Assembly (NCBI RefSeq): GCF_000166335.1
Contig: NC_014657.1
Location: 736,501-800,500 of the forward strand
Reading direction: 5' to 3'
Origin: Caldicellulosiruptor owensensis OL
Lineage (GTDB): Bacteria > Bacillota > Thermoanaerobacteria > Caldicellulosiruptorales > Caldicellulosiruptoraceae
Length of the DNA: 64,000 bases
In this document: positions 29,608 to 36,739 of the stretch, one piece after another
Numbering within the stretch: position 1 is the stretch's first letter
Layout of the letters: every line of letters begins with the position of its first letter
Program-made: the position numbers and the translations under genes
Notes under the pieces: model-generated
Database searches by the model: none
Seen by the model: the letters and a program-made list of their open reading frames with translations, nothing else
What the model was told of the DNA's origin: nothing

Positions 29608-29640
29608 TAAAAAATTTCCCTACAAACTCTTGACACTATC

Positions 29641-29649
29641 TATGTGTTA
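29641..29649. repeat. Target site duplication, right copy (IS copy 1)
   Basis: Second copy of TATGTGTTA, immediately after the right tip GACACTATC. Confidence 0.92.
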
Positions 29650-29656
29650 AATTCAT

Positions 29657-29686
29657 TTGACATTAGCTCTAAGTCTAATTTATAAT
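29657..29686 (+). promoter_or_regulatory. Promoter of yebC
   Basis: TTGACA (29657-29662), 18-bp spacer, TATAAT (29681-29686). The IS target duplication ends 7 bp upstream of the -35 box. Confidence 0.82.
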
Positions 29687-29733
29687 TCCATATTGAGCAC
29701 AATAGCAGCTTAAAAGGTAGGGGGAAGTAAACT

Positions 29734-30465
29734 ATGTCTGGACATTCAAAATGGGCGAATATAAGACACAAAAAAGAAAAAACAGATGCTCAGAAAGGGA
29801 GACTTTTTACAAAACTTGGTAGAGAACTTATGGTTGTTGCAAAGATGTACGGACCTGATCCTGAGACAAACCCGAAGCTCAGAGATGTAATTGCAAAAGC
29901 AAAGGCAAACAACATGCCCATGGAGAAGATAATGGGGTTTATAAAAAGGGCAGCTGGTGAGATTGACACAACAGGGTACGAAGACATTACGTACGAGGGC
30001 TATGGACCTGGCGGGGTTGCTGTTATTGTTGAGGCAATGACGAACAACAGAAACAGAACAGCCGGAGAACTTAGACATATTTTTGACAAAAACGGTGGCA
30101 ATCTTGGTCAAACAGGCTGTGTTTCGTGGATGTTCAGCAGAAAAGGTGTTATAGTTATTGAAAAGGAAAGTTTTCCGGATGAGGACTTTGTGATGGAAAA
30201 GGCGTTAGAGTATGGTGCTGAGGATTTCTCCTCAGAGGACGATATATATGAGATAATTACATCACCTGAGGATTTTTCAAAGGTCAGAGAAGGTCTGGAA
30301 AAAGATGGTTTTACATTCATAAGGGCTCAGATAGAGATGATTCCCCAGACAACTGTAAAGCTTTCAAGTGATGATGCCCAGAAGATGAGAAGACTTATTG
30401 ACATGCTTGAAGATAACGATGATGTGAAAGAGGTTTATCACAATTGGGAAGAAGATGAAGAATAA
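29734..30465 (+). CDS. yebC: YebC/PmpR family regulatory protein
   Basis: A 243-residue protein of normal length beginning MSGHSKWANIRHKKEKTDAQKGRLFTKLGRE, followed by DPETNPKLRDVIAKAKANNMPMEKI, YEGYGPGGVAVIVEAMTNNRNRT and FDKNGGNLGQTGCVSWMF, all universal in the family. YebC proteins were annotated as transcription regulators; some paralogues are now known to act in translation at proline stretches. RBS GTAGGGGGAAG precedes ATG 29734. A BofC-like gene follows 67 bp later; proximity of these two genes also occurs in Bacillus. Confidence 0.95.
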   Translation: MSGHSKWANIRHKKEKTDAQKGRLFTKLGRELMVVAKMYGPDPETNPKLRDVIAKAKANNMPMEKIMGFIKRAAGEIDTTGYEDITYEGYGPGGVAVIVEAMTNNRNRTAGELRHIFDKNGGNLGQTGCVSWMFSRKGVIVIEKESFPDEDFVMEKALEYGAEDFSSEDDIYEIITSPEDFSKVREGLEKDGFTFIRAQIEMIPQTTVKLSSDDAQKMRRLIDMLEDNDDVKEVYHNWEEDEE

Positions 30466-30532
30466 ATTCTATGTATAGCAGTGGGTTTGGCAGGGAATAA
30501 TAGTAAAAAAAGTTTGAGTGCTTGTGGGGGCC

Positions 30533-31114
30533 ATGAAGAAAATGAAACTGTATTTTAAAACTGCCACGCTCACTGCTATTATTATTTTCTTATTCATAGT
30601 TTCGTTTGCAGTGGGGTTTACTATAACATTAGAAAGAGGAAAAGTGAAATCTGAAAAGGATATTAAGGGTAAAAATGTAACTCAGATTGTGTATATAAAT
30701 AAAGATATGGAAGACAGGATAACAGAAAATACTTTATTTATTGTAAGGAAATATTTTAAAGGGTGCGGACATGTTATTGAAGAAAAGAAGATTGTGCCAA
30801 AAGAATATGTAGGAATATCAAAACAGGACTTTAAAAATATGTTTTCTGGTTGGGAAATAGATGCGTTCAGCTCTAAGTATGTTGTAATAAGCCGAGTATT
30901 TGACGGTTTTTGTCCCAATCATTTTATAATTTCTATAAAAGACGGAAGAGTAGCTATATTTTATTCGCAACCTGTAGATGGTGATACTCTAAAGCTCATT
31001 ACTCCAATTAGTATTGAGAACTTACCAGAACAAGAGGTCAATGATTTAAAAAAAGGAATTGTGGTCAACTCGTTTGAAGATGCAATAAAGATAATTGAGG
31101 ATTTTGGAAGTTAA
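30533..31114 (+). CDS. BofC C-terminal-domain-like membrane-anchored protein
   Basis: About 193 residues with an N-terminal hydrophobic helix at roughly 9-29 followed by a beta-rich extracytoplasmic part. The last 55 residues, CPNHFIISIKDGRVAIFYSQP...LPEQEVNDLKKGIVVNSFEDAIKIIEDF, resemble the BofC C-terminal domain, which in Bacillus restrains the SpoIVB protease in the intermembrane space of sporulating cells. Start assignment is uncertain: ATG 30533 is 2 bases after GTGGGGG, ATG 30542 is 11 bases after, and a TTG at 30518 lies upstream. Position next to yebC supports the call. Confidence 0.62.
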   Translation: MKKMKLYFKTATLTAIIIFLFIVSFAVGFTITLERGKVKSEKDIKGKNVTQIVYINKDMEDRITENTLFIVRKYFKGCGHVIEEKKIVPKEYVGISKQDFKNMFSGWEIDAFSSKYVVISRVFDGFCPNHFIISIKDGRVAIFYSQPVDGDTLKLITPISIENLPEQEVNDLKKGIVVNSFEDAIKIIEDFGS

Positions 31115-31136
31115 AAATTTTATGTAACATAGTTTA

Positions 31137-31186
31137 CCCATAATTCATATTATGTTAATGGAAAAAGACATAATATGAATTATGGG
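31137..31186 (+). promoter_or_regulatory. Perfect 19-bp inverted repeat overlapping the Shine-Dalgarno of the next gene
   Basis: CCCATAATTCATATTATGT (31137-31155) and its exact complement ACATAATATGAATTATGGG (31168-31186) are separated by 12 bases. The right arm's GGG is the start of GGGAGGT, the ribosome binding site of the gene at 31199. No T-run follows, so it is not a standard terminator. It could be a translational hairpin or a protein-binding operator. Confidence 0.7.
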
Positions 31187-31198
31187 AGGTAGGAAGGC

Positions 31199-31561
31199 AT
31201 GTCAGAAGAACTGGATTTGAGGTATGAAGGTCACGAACATCACTGCCGCGACATCTGTGAACACATGAGAAGATATTTGGGAGAAACAGTTACAGTATTT
31301 ACAGAAAGCGGAGGAGAAAGTGGTCAGGGATTTACGGGAGTTTTAGCATTAGTTACTCCAAGATTTGTAAGACTTATTGTAACAATAGGTACACCACCAG
31401 ATGACCCATTCTGGTACAGAGGCTATGGTTCAAGAGAAGAATTTGGAGAACATCATCGAAAAGAAAGATGTTGCCCGCCACGCAGAAGATTTTGCGGCCT
31501 TGGTTCAATAGTTGACATTCCTTGCAGAAAGATAGTTGCATTTGTTCACAATGCTGTATAA
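31199..31561 (+). CDS. Small Cys/His-rich protein of unknown function
   Basis: A 120-residue soluble protein. The N-terminus is rich in His/Cys (YEGHEHHCRDICEHMRRYLGE), the middle is a glycine-rich beta segment (VTVFTESGGESGQGFTGVLALVTPRFVRLIVTIG) reminiscent of an LSm-like or spore-coat-associated barrel, and residues 83-103 again contain His/Cys (FGEHHRKERCCPPRRRFCGLG). Five Cys and six His suggest metal binding or cross-linking. I do not recognise a family. Its start is well defined by GGGAGGTAGGAAGG before ATG, and that site abuts a remarkable inverted repeat. It ends at a bidirectional terminator. Confidence 0.7.
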   Translation: MSEELDLRYEGHEHHCRDICEHMRRYLGETVTVFTESGGESGQGFTGVLALVTPRFVRLIVTIGTPPDDPFWYRGYGSREEFGEHHRKERCCPPRRRFCGLGSIVDIPCRKIVAFVHNAV

Positions 31562-31574
31562 AAAAGTCTTGAGA

Positions 31575-31608
31575 GGCTGGCACAATTAAAACTGCCAGCC
31601 CTTATTTT
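31575..31608. terminator. Bidirectional terminator between convergent genes
   Basis: GGCTGGCA (31575-31582) pairs with TGCCAGCC (31593-31600), followed by CTTATTTT on the plus strand; the minus-strand side is less T-rich. Confidence 0.7.
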
Positions 31609-32351
31609 ACATAATTTGTAAGCCTTCCAATTCCCTCAATTTCAACTTCAATAACATCTCCTTTTTTCATACTTCCAATGCCGGATGGTGTTCCTGTTAT
31701 TATCACGTCAAAAGGTTTTAAAGTCATTATAGAGCTTACATAACTTACAAGCTCCTGCACGGTGAAGATGAAATTGCTGGTGTTAGAATTTTGAACAAGT
31801 TTGCCATTAAGATAGGTTTTAATTTGGCTATTGTTCGGATCAATTTCATCTGTTATAATAGGGCCAATTGGTAGAAAAGTGTCGAAAGATTTTGCTACAG
31901 TCCACTGACCGTTTTTGGGTTGAAGGTCTCTTGCTGTTACATCGTTTGCACATGTATAGCCAAGTATGTATTCATCTACCTTTTGAGGTTTTACATTGCG
32001 GCATTCTTTTTTTATAACCACCGCAAGTTCTCCTTCGTAGTCAACTTGTCTGCTCATATGCTCCGGATAAATTATGTTCTCGTTATGACCTATTACACAT
32101 GTAGGTGGTTTTAAAAATAGCACAGGTTTTTCTGGAAGATCAAGTCCAAGTTCTTTTGCATGATCTTTGTAATTAAGCCCTACACAGACAATCTTTGAAG
32201 GCTTGACAGGCGGCAAAATTTTTAATTTTTCTAATGGATAAGATTGGTCACTTATCTTGAGTGGCTCAAGACTTTTTAAAACTTTCACCAAACCGTCTTC
32301 AATAGCTCCGAAAAATGTTTTATTTGCATAAAAGAATCTTCCGAGTTTCAT
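31602..32351 (-). CDS. Fumarylacetoacetate hydrolase (FAH) family protein
   Basis: A 249-residue enzyme with the FAH catalytic domain from about residue 50: CVGLNYKDHAKELG, PVLFLKPPTCVIGHNENI, VDYEGELAVVIKKE (acidic metal ligands), GYTCANDVTARDLQ, KSFDTFLPIGP and GTPSGIGSMKKGDVIEVEIEGIGRL. Members include 5-oxopent-3-ene-tricarboxylate decarboxylases, hydratases and oxaloacetate tautomerase/decarboxylase; the substrate here is not determinable. RBS GAGAGGTG precedes the ATG at 32351. It is a single-gene unit facing away from the tungsten cluster. Confidence 0.88.
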   Translation of the reverse strand: MKLGRFFYANKTFFGAIEDGLVKVLKSLEPLKISDQSYPLEKLKILPPVKPSKIVCVGLNYKDHAKELGLDLPEKPVLFLKPPTCVIGHNENIIYPEHMSRQVDYEGELAVVIKKECRNVKPQKVDEYILGYTCANDVTARDLQPKNGQWTVAKSFDTFLPIGPIITDEIDPNNSQIKTYLNGKLVQNSNTSNFIFTVQELVSYVSSIMTLKPFDVIITGTPSGIGSMKKGDVIEVEIEGIGRLTNYVK

Positions 32352-32449
32352 ATTTCTTTAGCACCTCTCAATAGTGTTAAAATATGATTTAGTCAGAATT
32401 ATATAATATCATGGTCAAAAACACAAATAATAAATTTGCAAGTAGCCTC

Positions 32450-32478
32450 TTGTAAACTTTCATTTTGAATGATATAAT
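32450..32478 (+). promoter_or_regulatory. Likely promoter of the tungsten oxidoreductase operon, with long leader
   Basis: TTGTAA (32450-32455), 17-bp spacer, TATAAT (32473-32478). The leader to 32618 is about 133 bases, AT-rich, and shows no recognisable riboswitch motif. Confidence 0.6.
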
Positions 32479-32617
32479 AAGATTGTTAAATTTTAAACGA
32501 AATTTGGATTTGGGGCGATTAAGGAGCTGATATTTTGGGTATTAATTAAATTAGTATTTTTTGAGGATAATAATTTTGGAAAGTTTTAAAATATGATTTT
32601 ACAGGTGGTGATTTAAA

Positions 32618-33040
32618 TTGCCCAAGGTTCTTCGAGCTGATAATATGAACAAGTGTCTTGGATGCTTTACATGCATGCTCACATGTGCAGCAGTGAACCA
32701 TAACAATCACAACCTTGCAAAAAGCTCAATAAAAGTTAAGACAAGAGGTGGACTTCAGAGCAAGTTTGCAGCGACAATTTGTGTTGCCTGCAAAGAACCA
32801 GCTTGTGCAGAGGCTTGTCCAACAAATGCGCTTGTTAAAAGACCAGGTGGAGGAGTAAAGCTCATTGAAGAGAAGTGTATTGCCTGTGAAAAATGTGTCA
32901 GTGCATGTATAGTTGGTTCAATTCATATGGATTATGACAGAAAAATTCCAATTGTTTGCAAACACTGTGGGGCATGTGTGAGAATGTGTCCGCACAATTG
33001 CCTTTCAATGGAGGAGGTGAGTGAGCAAGATGATAGGTAA
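32618..33040 (+). CDS. Polyferredoxin-type electron transfer subunit with four [4Fe-4S] clusters
   Basis: A 140-residue iron-sulfur protein with sixteen cysteines in four groups: CLGCFTCMLTC (from residue 13), CVACKEPACAEAC, CIACEKCVSAC and CKHCGACVRMC. This is enough for four cubane clusters. It is the usual partner of bacterial AOR-family tungsten enzymes and would carry electrons from the active site to ferredoxin. TTG 32618 follows AGGTGGTGA. The 3' end overlaps the oxidoreductase gene by 11 bp, consistent with a heterodimer made from one message. Confidence 0.9.
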   Translation: MPKVLRADNMNKCLGCFTCMLTCAAVNHNNHNLAKSSIKVKTRGGLQSKFAATICVACKEPACAEACPTNALVKRPGGGVKLIEEKCIACEKCVSACIVGSIHMDYDRKIPIVCKHCGACVRMCPHNCLSMEEVSEQDDR

Positions 33041-34790
33041 AGATTTTATAAGAGTTCTTTATATAGACCTTAGAAACCAGAAAGCAGATATTCAAGAAAG
33101 AAAGGACCTTTACAAATATTTAGGCGGAGCAGGTGTTGCTGCAAAACTTTTAGAGGAGAATATGAAAAAAGATGTTGACCCTTTGCATGAAAACCAACCT
33201 CTTATAATATCAATAGGGCCACTTTCAACAATATTTCCTGTTGTGACAAAAGCTGTTGCTACTTTTGTATCACCACATACAGGAGAATACGGAGAAAGCC
33301 ATGCAGGTGGCAGACTTGCAATGGCTATCCGAAATGCGGGGTATGATGCAATAGTTATAACAGGAAAAGCTCAAAAGCCAATATATCTTGTCATTACAGA
33401 TAAGAATATTGAATTTAAAGATGCAAGAGCTATATGGGGACTTGATGTAGAGGAAACAGGGAGGGTTATAAGAGAAAGAGAGCCAGGTCCAGGGAAAAGA
33501 AGCATAATCAGAATTGGCAGAGCAGGAGAAAACCTTGTAACATACTCTTGTGTCAACGTTGATACTTACAGACATTTTGGAAGGCTTGGAATTGGTGCAG
33601 TCTTTGGAAGCAAGAACCTTAAAGCTATTATGATAATGGGAGAAGAGGATTTACCTATTTCGAATTTAAAAGAGTACTTTAAGACTTATCAGGAGATATA
33701 TAAAAAAGTTACACAGACAGATGCAATGGCGAAATATCATGAGCTTGGGACACCTATGAATATAAAGGTTTTAAACAGTATAAATTCGTTACCAACCAAG
33801 AATTTGTTACAGTCCAATTTTGAATATGCAGATGATATATCAGGGGAGACATTTGCTGAAAAGAACCTGGTAAGAAAGGTTTCGTGTGTTGGCTGTCCCA
33901 TTGGATGCATCCATATAGGACAGTTCAGACGAGAATTTGACAAGGGATATGAGTATGAGTCTATTGCTGTATCGTATGACCATGAACTTATATATGCTTT
34001 AGGTAGTCTTTTAGGAATAAAAACAACTGATGAGGTCCTTCAGATTATTGATGAGGTAGAACTTGCAGGACTTGATGCAATTTCAACAGGTGTTGTACTG
34101 GCCTGGGCAACAGAAGCGCTCAGAAAAGGACTTATCTCAAGAGAAGACACTCTTGCTGACCTTGAGTTTGGTAACACCATGGAGTATATAAAAGCAATTG
34201 ACAATATTGCAGAAAGAGTCAACGAGTTTTATTATACAATCGGCAAAGGTTTGAAAGAAGCTGTGAAAAAATATGGTGGGGAAGAGTTTGCACTTTTGTA
34301 TGGTGGAAATGAGATGGCAGGGTATCATACAGGCTATGCCTTTGCGCTTGGTCAAACAGTTGGTGCAAGGCATTCTCATTTAGACAATGCAGGTTATTCT
34401 TATGACCAGAGTGCAAAAGAATTAAAAGATGAGGAAATAATAGATTATGTAATTAATGAAGAAAAGGAAAGAGCAGTGCTCACATCGCTGTGCATATGTC
34501 TATTTGCACGAAAGGTGTATGACAGGGCAACTATTTTGAAAGCATTAAATGTGGTTGGTATAAACTGGACTAATGATGACCTTACACGACTTGCAAATGA
34601 CGTGTTTTTTACTAAACTAAAAATCAAAAAGGAGCTTGGATATTCACTTGAAAATTATAAATTTCCGAAGAGAATATTTGAAACACCTACAATGTGGGGA
34701 AAGATGGATGAAGAGAGGTTAAATAGGCTTTTGAAGATGTATATCGAGAGGGTGGAAAAGGAATATGAAGATTGGAGTAGAGGTAAATAA
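33030..34790 (+). CDS. Aldehyde ferredoxin oxidoreductase family tungstopterin enzyme
   Basis: A 586-residue AOR-family protein. The N-terminal domain (to about 205) has YLGGAGVAAKLL, GPLSTIFP and the pterin contact region HFGRLGIGAVFGSKNLKAI. The cluster-binding CVGCPIGC lies at about 288-295, DHELIYALGSLLG follows, and a further Cys near 485 completes the [4Fe-4S] site. It oxidises an aldehyde to the acid with ferredoxin as acceptor. Caldicellulosiruptor species have two described W enzymes (XOR and the glyceraldehyde-3-phosphate enzyme GOR); I cannot tell which this is. ATG 33030 lies 9 bases from GGAGGTGA, whereas an upstream GTG at 33021 touches it. Confidence 0.92.
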   Translation: MIGKDFIRVLYIDLRNQKADIQERKDLYKYLGGAGVAAKLLEENMKKDVDPLHENQPLIISIGPLSTIFPVVTKAVATFVSPHTGEYGESHAGGRLAMAIRNAGYDAIVITGKAQKPIYLVITDKNIEFKDARAIWGLDVEETGRVIREREPGPGKRSIIRIGRAGENLVTYSCVNVDTYRHFGRLGIGAVFGSKNLKAIMIMGEEDLPISNLKEYFKTYQEIYKKVTQTDAMAKYHELGTPMNIKVLNSINSLPTKNLLQSNFEYADDISGETFAEKNLVRKVSCVGCPIGCIHIGQFRREFDKGYEYESIAVSYDHELIYALGSLLGIKTTDEVLQIIDEVELAGLDAISTGVVLAWATEALRKGLISREDTLADLEFGNTMEYIKAIDNIAERVNEFYYTIGKGLKEAVKKYGGEEFALLYGGNEMAGYHTGYAFALGQTVGARHSHLDNAGYSYDQSAKELKDEEIIDYVINEEKERAVLTSLCICLFARKVYDRATILKALNVVGINWTNDDLTRLANDVFFTKLKIKKELGYSLENYKFPKRIFETPTMWGKMDEERLNRLLKMYIERVEKEYEDWSRGK

Positions 34791-34995
34791 TTTCTTTAGC
34801 AGGTATGGCAGCAGGATAGGCAAAATGGAAATCGAGATTTACCAGAACACAAATGTAGAAAAACTTCTTGAGAACTTAAACATTCCAAAAGACAAAGTAG
34901 GATTTGTGATTGTCAATCAAAAAAGGGTTGACTTTGACTATGTGTTGTCGGAAAATGATAGTGTGTATATAACTCCATATGCAACTGGAGGATAA
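34765..34995 (+). CDS. MoaD/ThiS family sulfur carrier protein
   Basis: A 76-residue ubiquitin-fold protein ending in the Gly-Gly tail (YITPYATGG) that is activated as an acyl-adenylate and then thiocarboxylate. It overlaps the AOR gene by 26 bp and is followed 3 bp later by a ThiF/MoeB-type activating enzyme. It is thus the probable sulfur donor for pterin dithiolene formation. A role in another sulfur pathway is possible but less likely in this context. No moaE is found nearby. Confidence 0.82.
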   Translation: MKIGVEVNNFFSRYGSRIGKMEIEIYQNTNVEKLLENLNIPKDKVGFVIVNQKRVDFDYVLSENDSVYITPYATGG

Positions 34996-34998
34996 TAT

Positions 34999-35685
34999 AT
35001 GGCTATACAAAAAAGATATATAAAAAACATAGGTGCTTTGAGTATAGATGCCCAAAAAAAACTTCTTTCAACAACAGTTGCTGTTGTTGGAGTTGGTGGC
35101 ATAGGTGGCTTTTTGATAGAAGGACTTGCACGACTTGGAGTGAAAAAGATCATAGCAGTTGATATGGACTTTTTTGATGAGACAAATTTAAATAGGCAAA
35201 TAATTTCTAATATAAACAACCTTGGAAAGTACAAAGTATTTGAAGCAGAAAAAAGAGTAAAAGAAATAAACCCTGCAGTTTATTTTGAACCAATAAAGGA
35301 AAAGGCTTATTTAGAAAACCTTGATATATTTTTGATGGAAGCAAGTTATATCTTTGATGCAACTGACAATTTAGAAATAAGGAAAAGTCTTTCAAAGTTC
35401 GCACAAAGGATGGGAAAAATATTAATCCACGGTGGGTGTGCCGGCTGGTATGCTCAAATTGCCATCATTACAAAAGATACCCAAGGCATAGAAAAACTTT
35501 TAGGGGAAACGAATATTGAGGGTGCTGAAAAGGACCTTGGCAATCCTATATTTGCACCTATGCTTACAGCGGCTTTAGAACTTTCTGAGTTTTGTAAACT
35601 GATATCAACTCAAGGAGAGAATTTGATAGGAAAGTGCATGGTTGTGAATCTTCTGACAAATGAATATAGGATTTTTGAATTTTAG
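34999..35685 (+). CDS. ThiF/MoeB/HesA family adenylyltransferase
   Basis: A 228-residue E1-like enzyme. The nucleotide-binding loop VVGVGGIGGFLIEGLARLGV (about 29-48), the acidic DMDFFDETNLNRQI segment and DATDNLEIRKSLSKFA are diagnostic. The paired CxxC zinc motifs of MoeB and ThiF are not evident, as in some HesA-like members. It would adenylate the C-terminal glycine of the MoaD-like protein encoded immediately upstream. The stop codon abuts the riboswitch aptamer. Confidence 0.85.
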   Translation: MAIQKRYIKNIGALSIDAQKKLLSTTVAVVGVGGIGGFLIEGLARLGVKKIIAVDMDFFDETNLNRQIISNINNLGKYKVFEAEKRVKEINPAVYFEPIKEKAYLENLDIFLMEASYIFDATDNLEIRKSLSKFAQRMGKILIHGGCAGWYAQIAIITKDTQGIEKLLGETNIEGAEKDLGNPIFAPMLTAALELSEFCKLISTQGENLIGKCMVVNLLTNEYRIFEF

Positions 35686-35880
35686 AATCTTTCCGAGCCA
35701 TAGCAACCTAAAAAGAGAAGTTTATTCTCTTCATGGTGCTATGGCCGATAGGGTACAGATTTGGGAAACCGCTGTGCCTCCCGCTTTGGAAAGGAAAGAT
35801 TCTTCTAAAACATAGTTTTAGAAGGATACTCTTTTGCTACAAATTTCAAAGCGGGAGAGTATCCTTTTTATTTTTGAAAA
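35686..35880 (+). ncRNA. Moco/Tuco riboswitch (P3-less, tungsten type) with terminator
   Basis: The P1 helix is AATCTTTCC (35686-35694) with GGAAAGATT (35793-35801). P2 is GCCATAGCA (35697-35705) with TGCTATGGC (35737-35745), carrying an AGAGAA/TTCTCT sub-stem. A third helix pairs GGTACAG (35752-35758) with CTGTGCC (35772-35778). The conserved segments GGTGCTATGGCCG and GCCTCCCG..TTTGGAAAGG match the E. coli moaA leader. The P3 arm of Mo-type aptamers is missing, which is the Tuco subclass. Downstream are a hairpin at 35802-35824 and a terminator at 35824-35875. CTCCCGCTTT (35778-35787) of the aptamer is exactly complementary to AAAGCGGGAG (35848-35857) in the terminator's 3' side, giving an antiterminator. 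Cofactor binding is therefore predicted to turn the genes off. Confidence 0.9.
35824..35875 (+). terminator. Expression-platform terminator of the riboswitch
   Basis: GGATACTCTTTTGC (35824-35837) pairs with GCGGGAGAGTATCC (35851-35864) with three G-T pairs, then TTTTTATTTTT. Confidence 0.9.
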
Positions 35881-35904
35881 TACAAAAAGGCGAGGAACCA
35901 GAAA

Positions 35905-36720
35905 ATGCAAAAAGAAAAGTATCTCAGGAATTTTGCAGCACTACTTACTTTTATTTTCGTTGCTACTTTAAGCTTTCTTTCATTTTCTTACTCTAAAACT
36001 TTCAAGATAGCTACAACTACAAGTATATACGATAGTGGTTTTCTGGATTTTGTAATACCTGCATTCGAAAAGAAGAATGATATAAAATTAGCATTCATTT
36101 CAGTAGGAAGCGGTCAGGCAGTCAAGATTTTCAAAAATGGCGATGCTGATGGAATAATAATACATGAGAGGTCATTTTTAGACGAACTTAAAAAAGCAAA
36201 GCTGATAAATGGTTATAGCGCATTTGTTTCAAACTATTTTATACTTGTTGGGCCAAAAGATAAAAAGGATTTATTTAAAAAGGTAAAAAGTGTCCAAGAA
36301 GCTTTTGCACTGATAAGAAAAAATAACTTTAAATTTGTGTCACGTGCAGACAACTCGGCAACTTATATTAGAGAACTTGAGATATGGAAGTTAGCAAAGG
36401 TCCAGCCAAATTTTGGAGGATATATAAAGGCAGGGCAGGGTATGGGAATGAGTCTAAATCTTGCAAATGAAAAGGGAGCTTTTATTCTTACCGATGAAGC
36501 AACATTTTACAAAATGAAAGATAAATTAGATAGCTTGGATGTAGTTTATCAAAATTCAAGGGAGCAAGTACTTACAAATATATATTACTTTGCTTACTCA
36601 CCTGAAAAAGCACAGCTTTCCAAGTTTGTTGCATACTTAAAAAGCAAGGAATTTAAAAATCTTGTGAGTTCTTTTAACCAAAAATTCTTCAAAAAAGAAA
36701 TATACAGAGTTGTAAAATGA
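35905..36720 (+). CDS. tupA: Tungstate ABC transporter substrate-binding protein
   Basis: A 271-residue periplasmic-type binding protein. The N-terminal hydrophobic segment (residues about 8-30) is a signal peptide or anchor without a lipobox cysteine. It is followed by the TupA signature KIATTTSIYDSGFLDFVIPAFEK, SVGSGQAVKIFKNGDADGIIIHERSF, and FVSRADNSATYIRELEIWKL. The TTTS motif contributes to the tungstate site in known TupA proteins. It sits first after the cofactor riboswitch and before permease and ATPase genes, so import is predicted to drop when cofactor is plentiful. ATG 35905. Confidence 0.92.
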   Translation: MQKEKYLRNFAALLTFIFVATLSFLSFSYSKTFKIATTTSIYDSGFLDFVIPAFEKKNDIKLAFISVGSGQAVKIFKNGDADGIIIHERSFLDELKKAKLINGYSAFVSNYFILVGPKDKKDLFKKVKSVQEAFALIRKNNFKFVSRADNSATYIRELEIWKLAKVQPNFGGYIKAGQGMGMSLNLANEKGAFILTDEATFYKMKDKLDSLDVVYQNSREQVLTNIYYFAYSPEKAQLSKFVAYLKSKEFKNLVSSFNQKFFKKEIYRVVK

Positions 36721-36739
36721 GTGGTCAAGAGGTAGCAAG

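Larger units (their letters stand above)
28028..29640 (+). mobile_element. ISLre2-family insertion sequence, copy 1 (intact, 1613 bp)
   Basis: Ends were defined by aligning three copies in the window. The left tip is CTTAGTGTAAAATATTTATAGG and the right tip, read inward, is GATAGTGTCAAGAGTTTGTAGG. From the shared TAGTGT they form imperfect terminal inverted repeats of about 20 bp. A perfect 9-bp target duplication, the size known for ISLre2, flanks the copy. It holds one transposase ORF. It lies between the divergent flippase and yebC genes, its right tip 16 bp before the yebC -35 box. Confidence 0.93.

Noticed and set aside
31137-31186. Inverted repeat read as the terminator of the BofC-like gene
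   Set aside because: It is followed by GGGAGGTAGG, not a T-run, and its right arm merges into the next gene's RBS.
35733-35996. Short ORF covering the riboswitch
   Set aside because: It overlaps conserved aptamer helices and a terminator and has no RBS.
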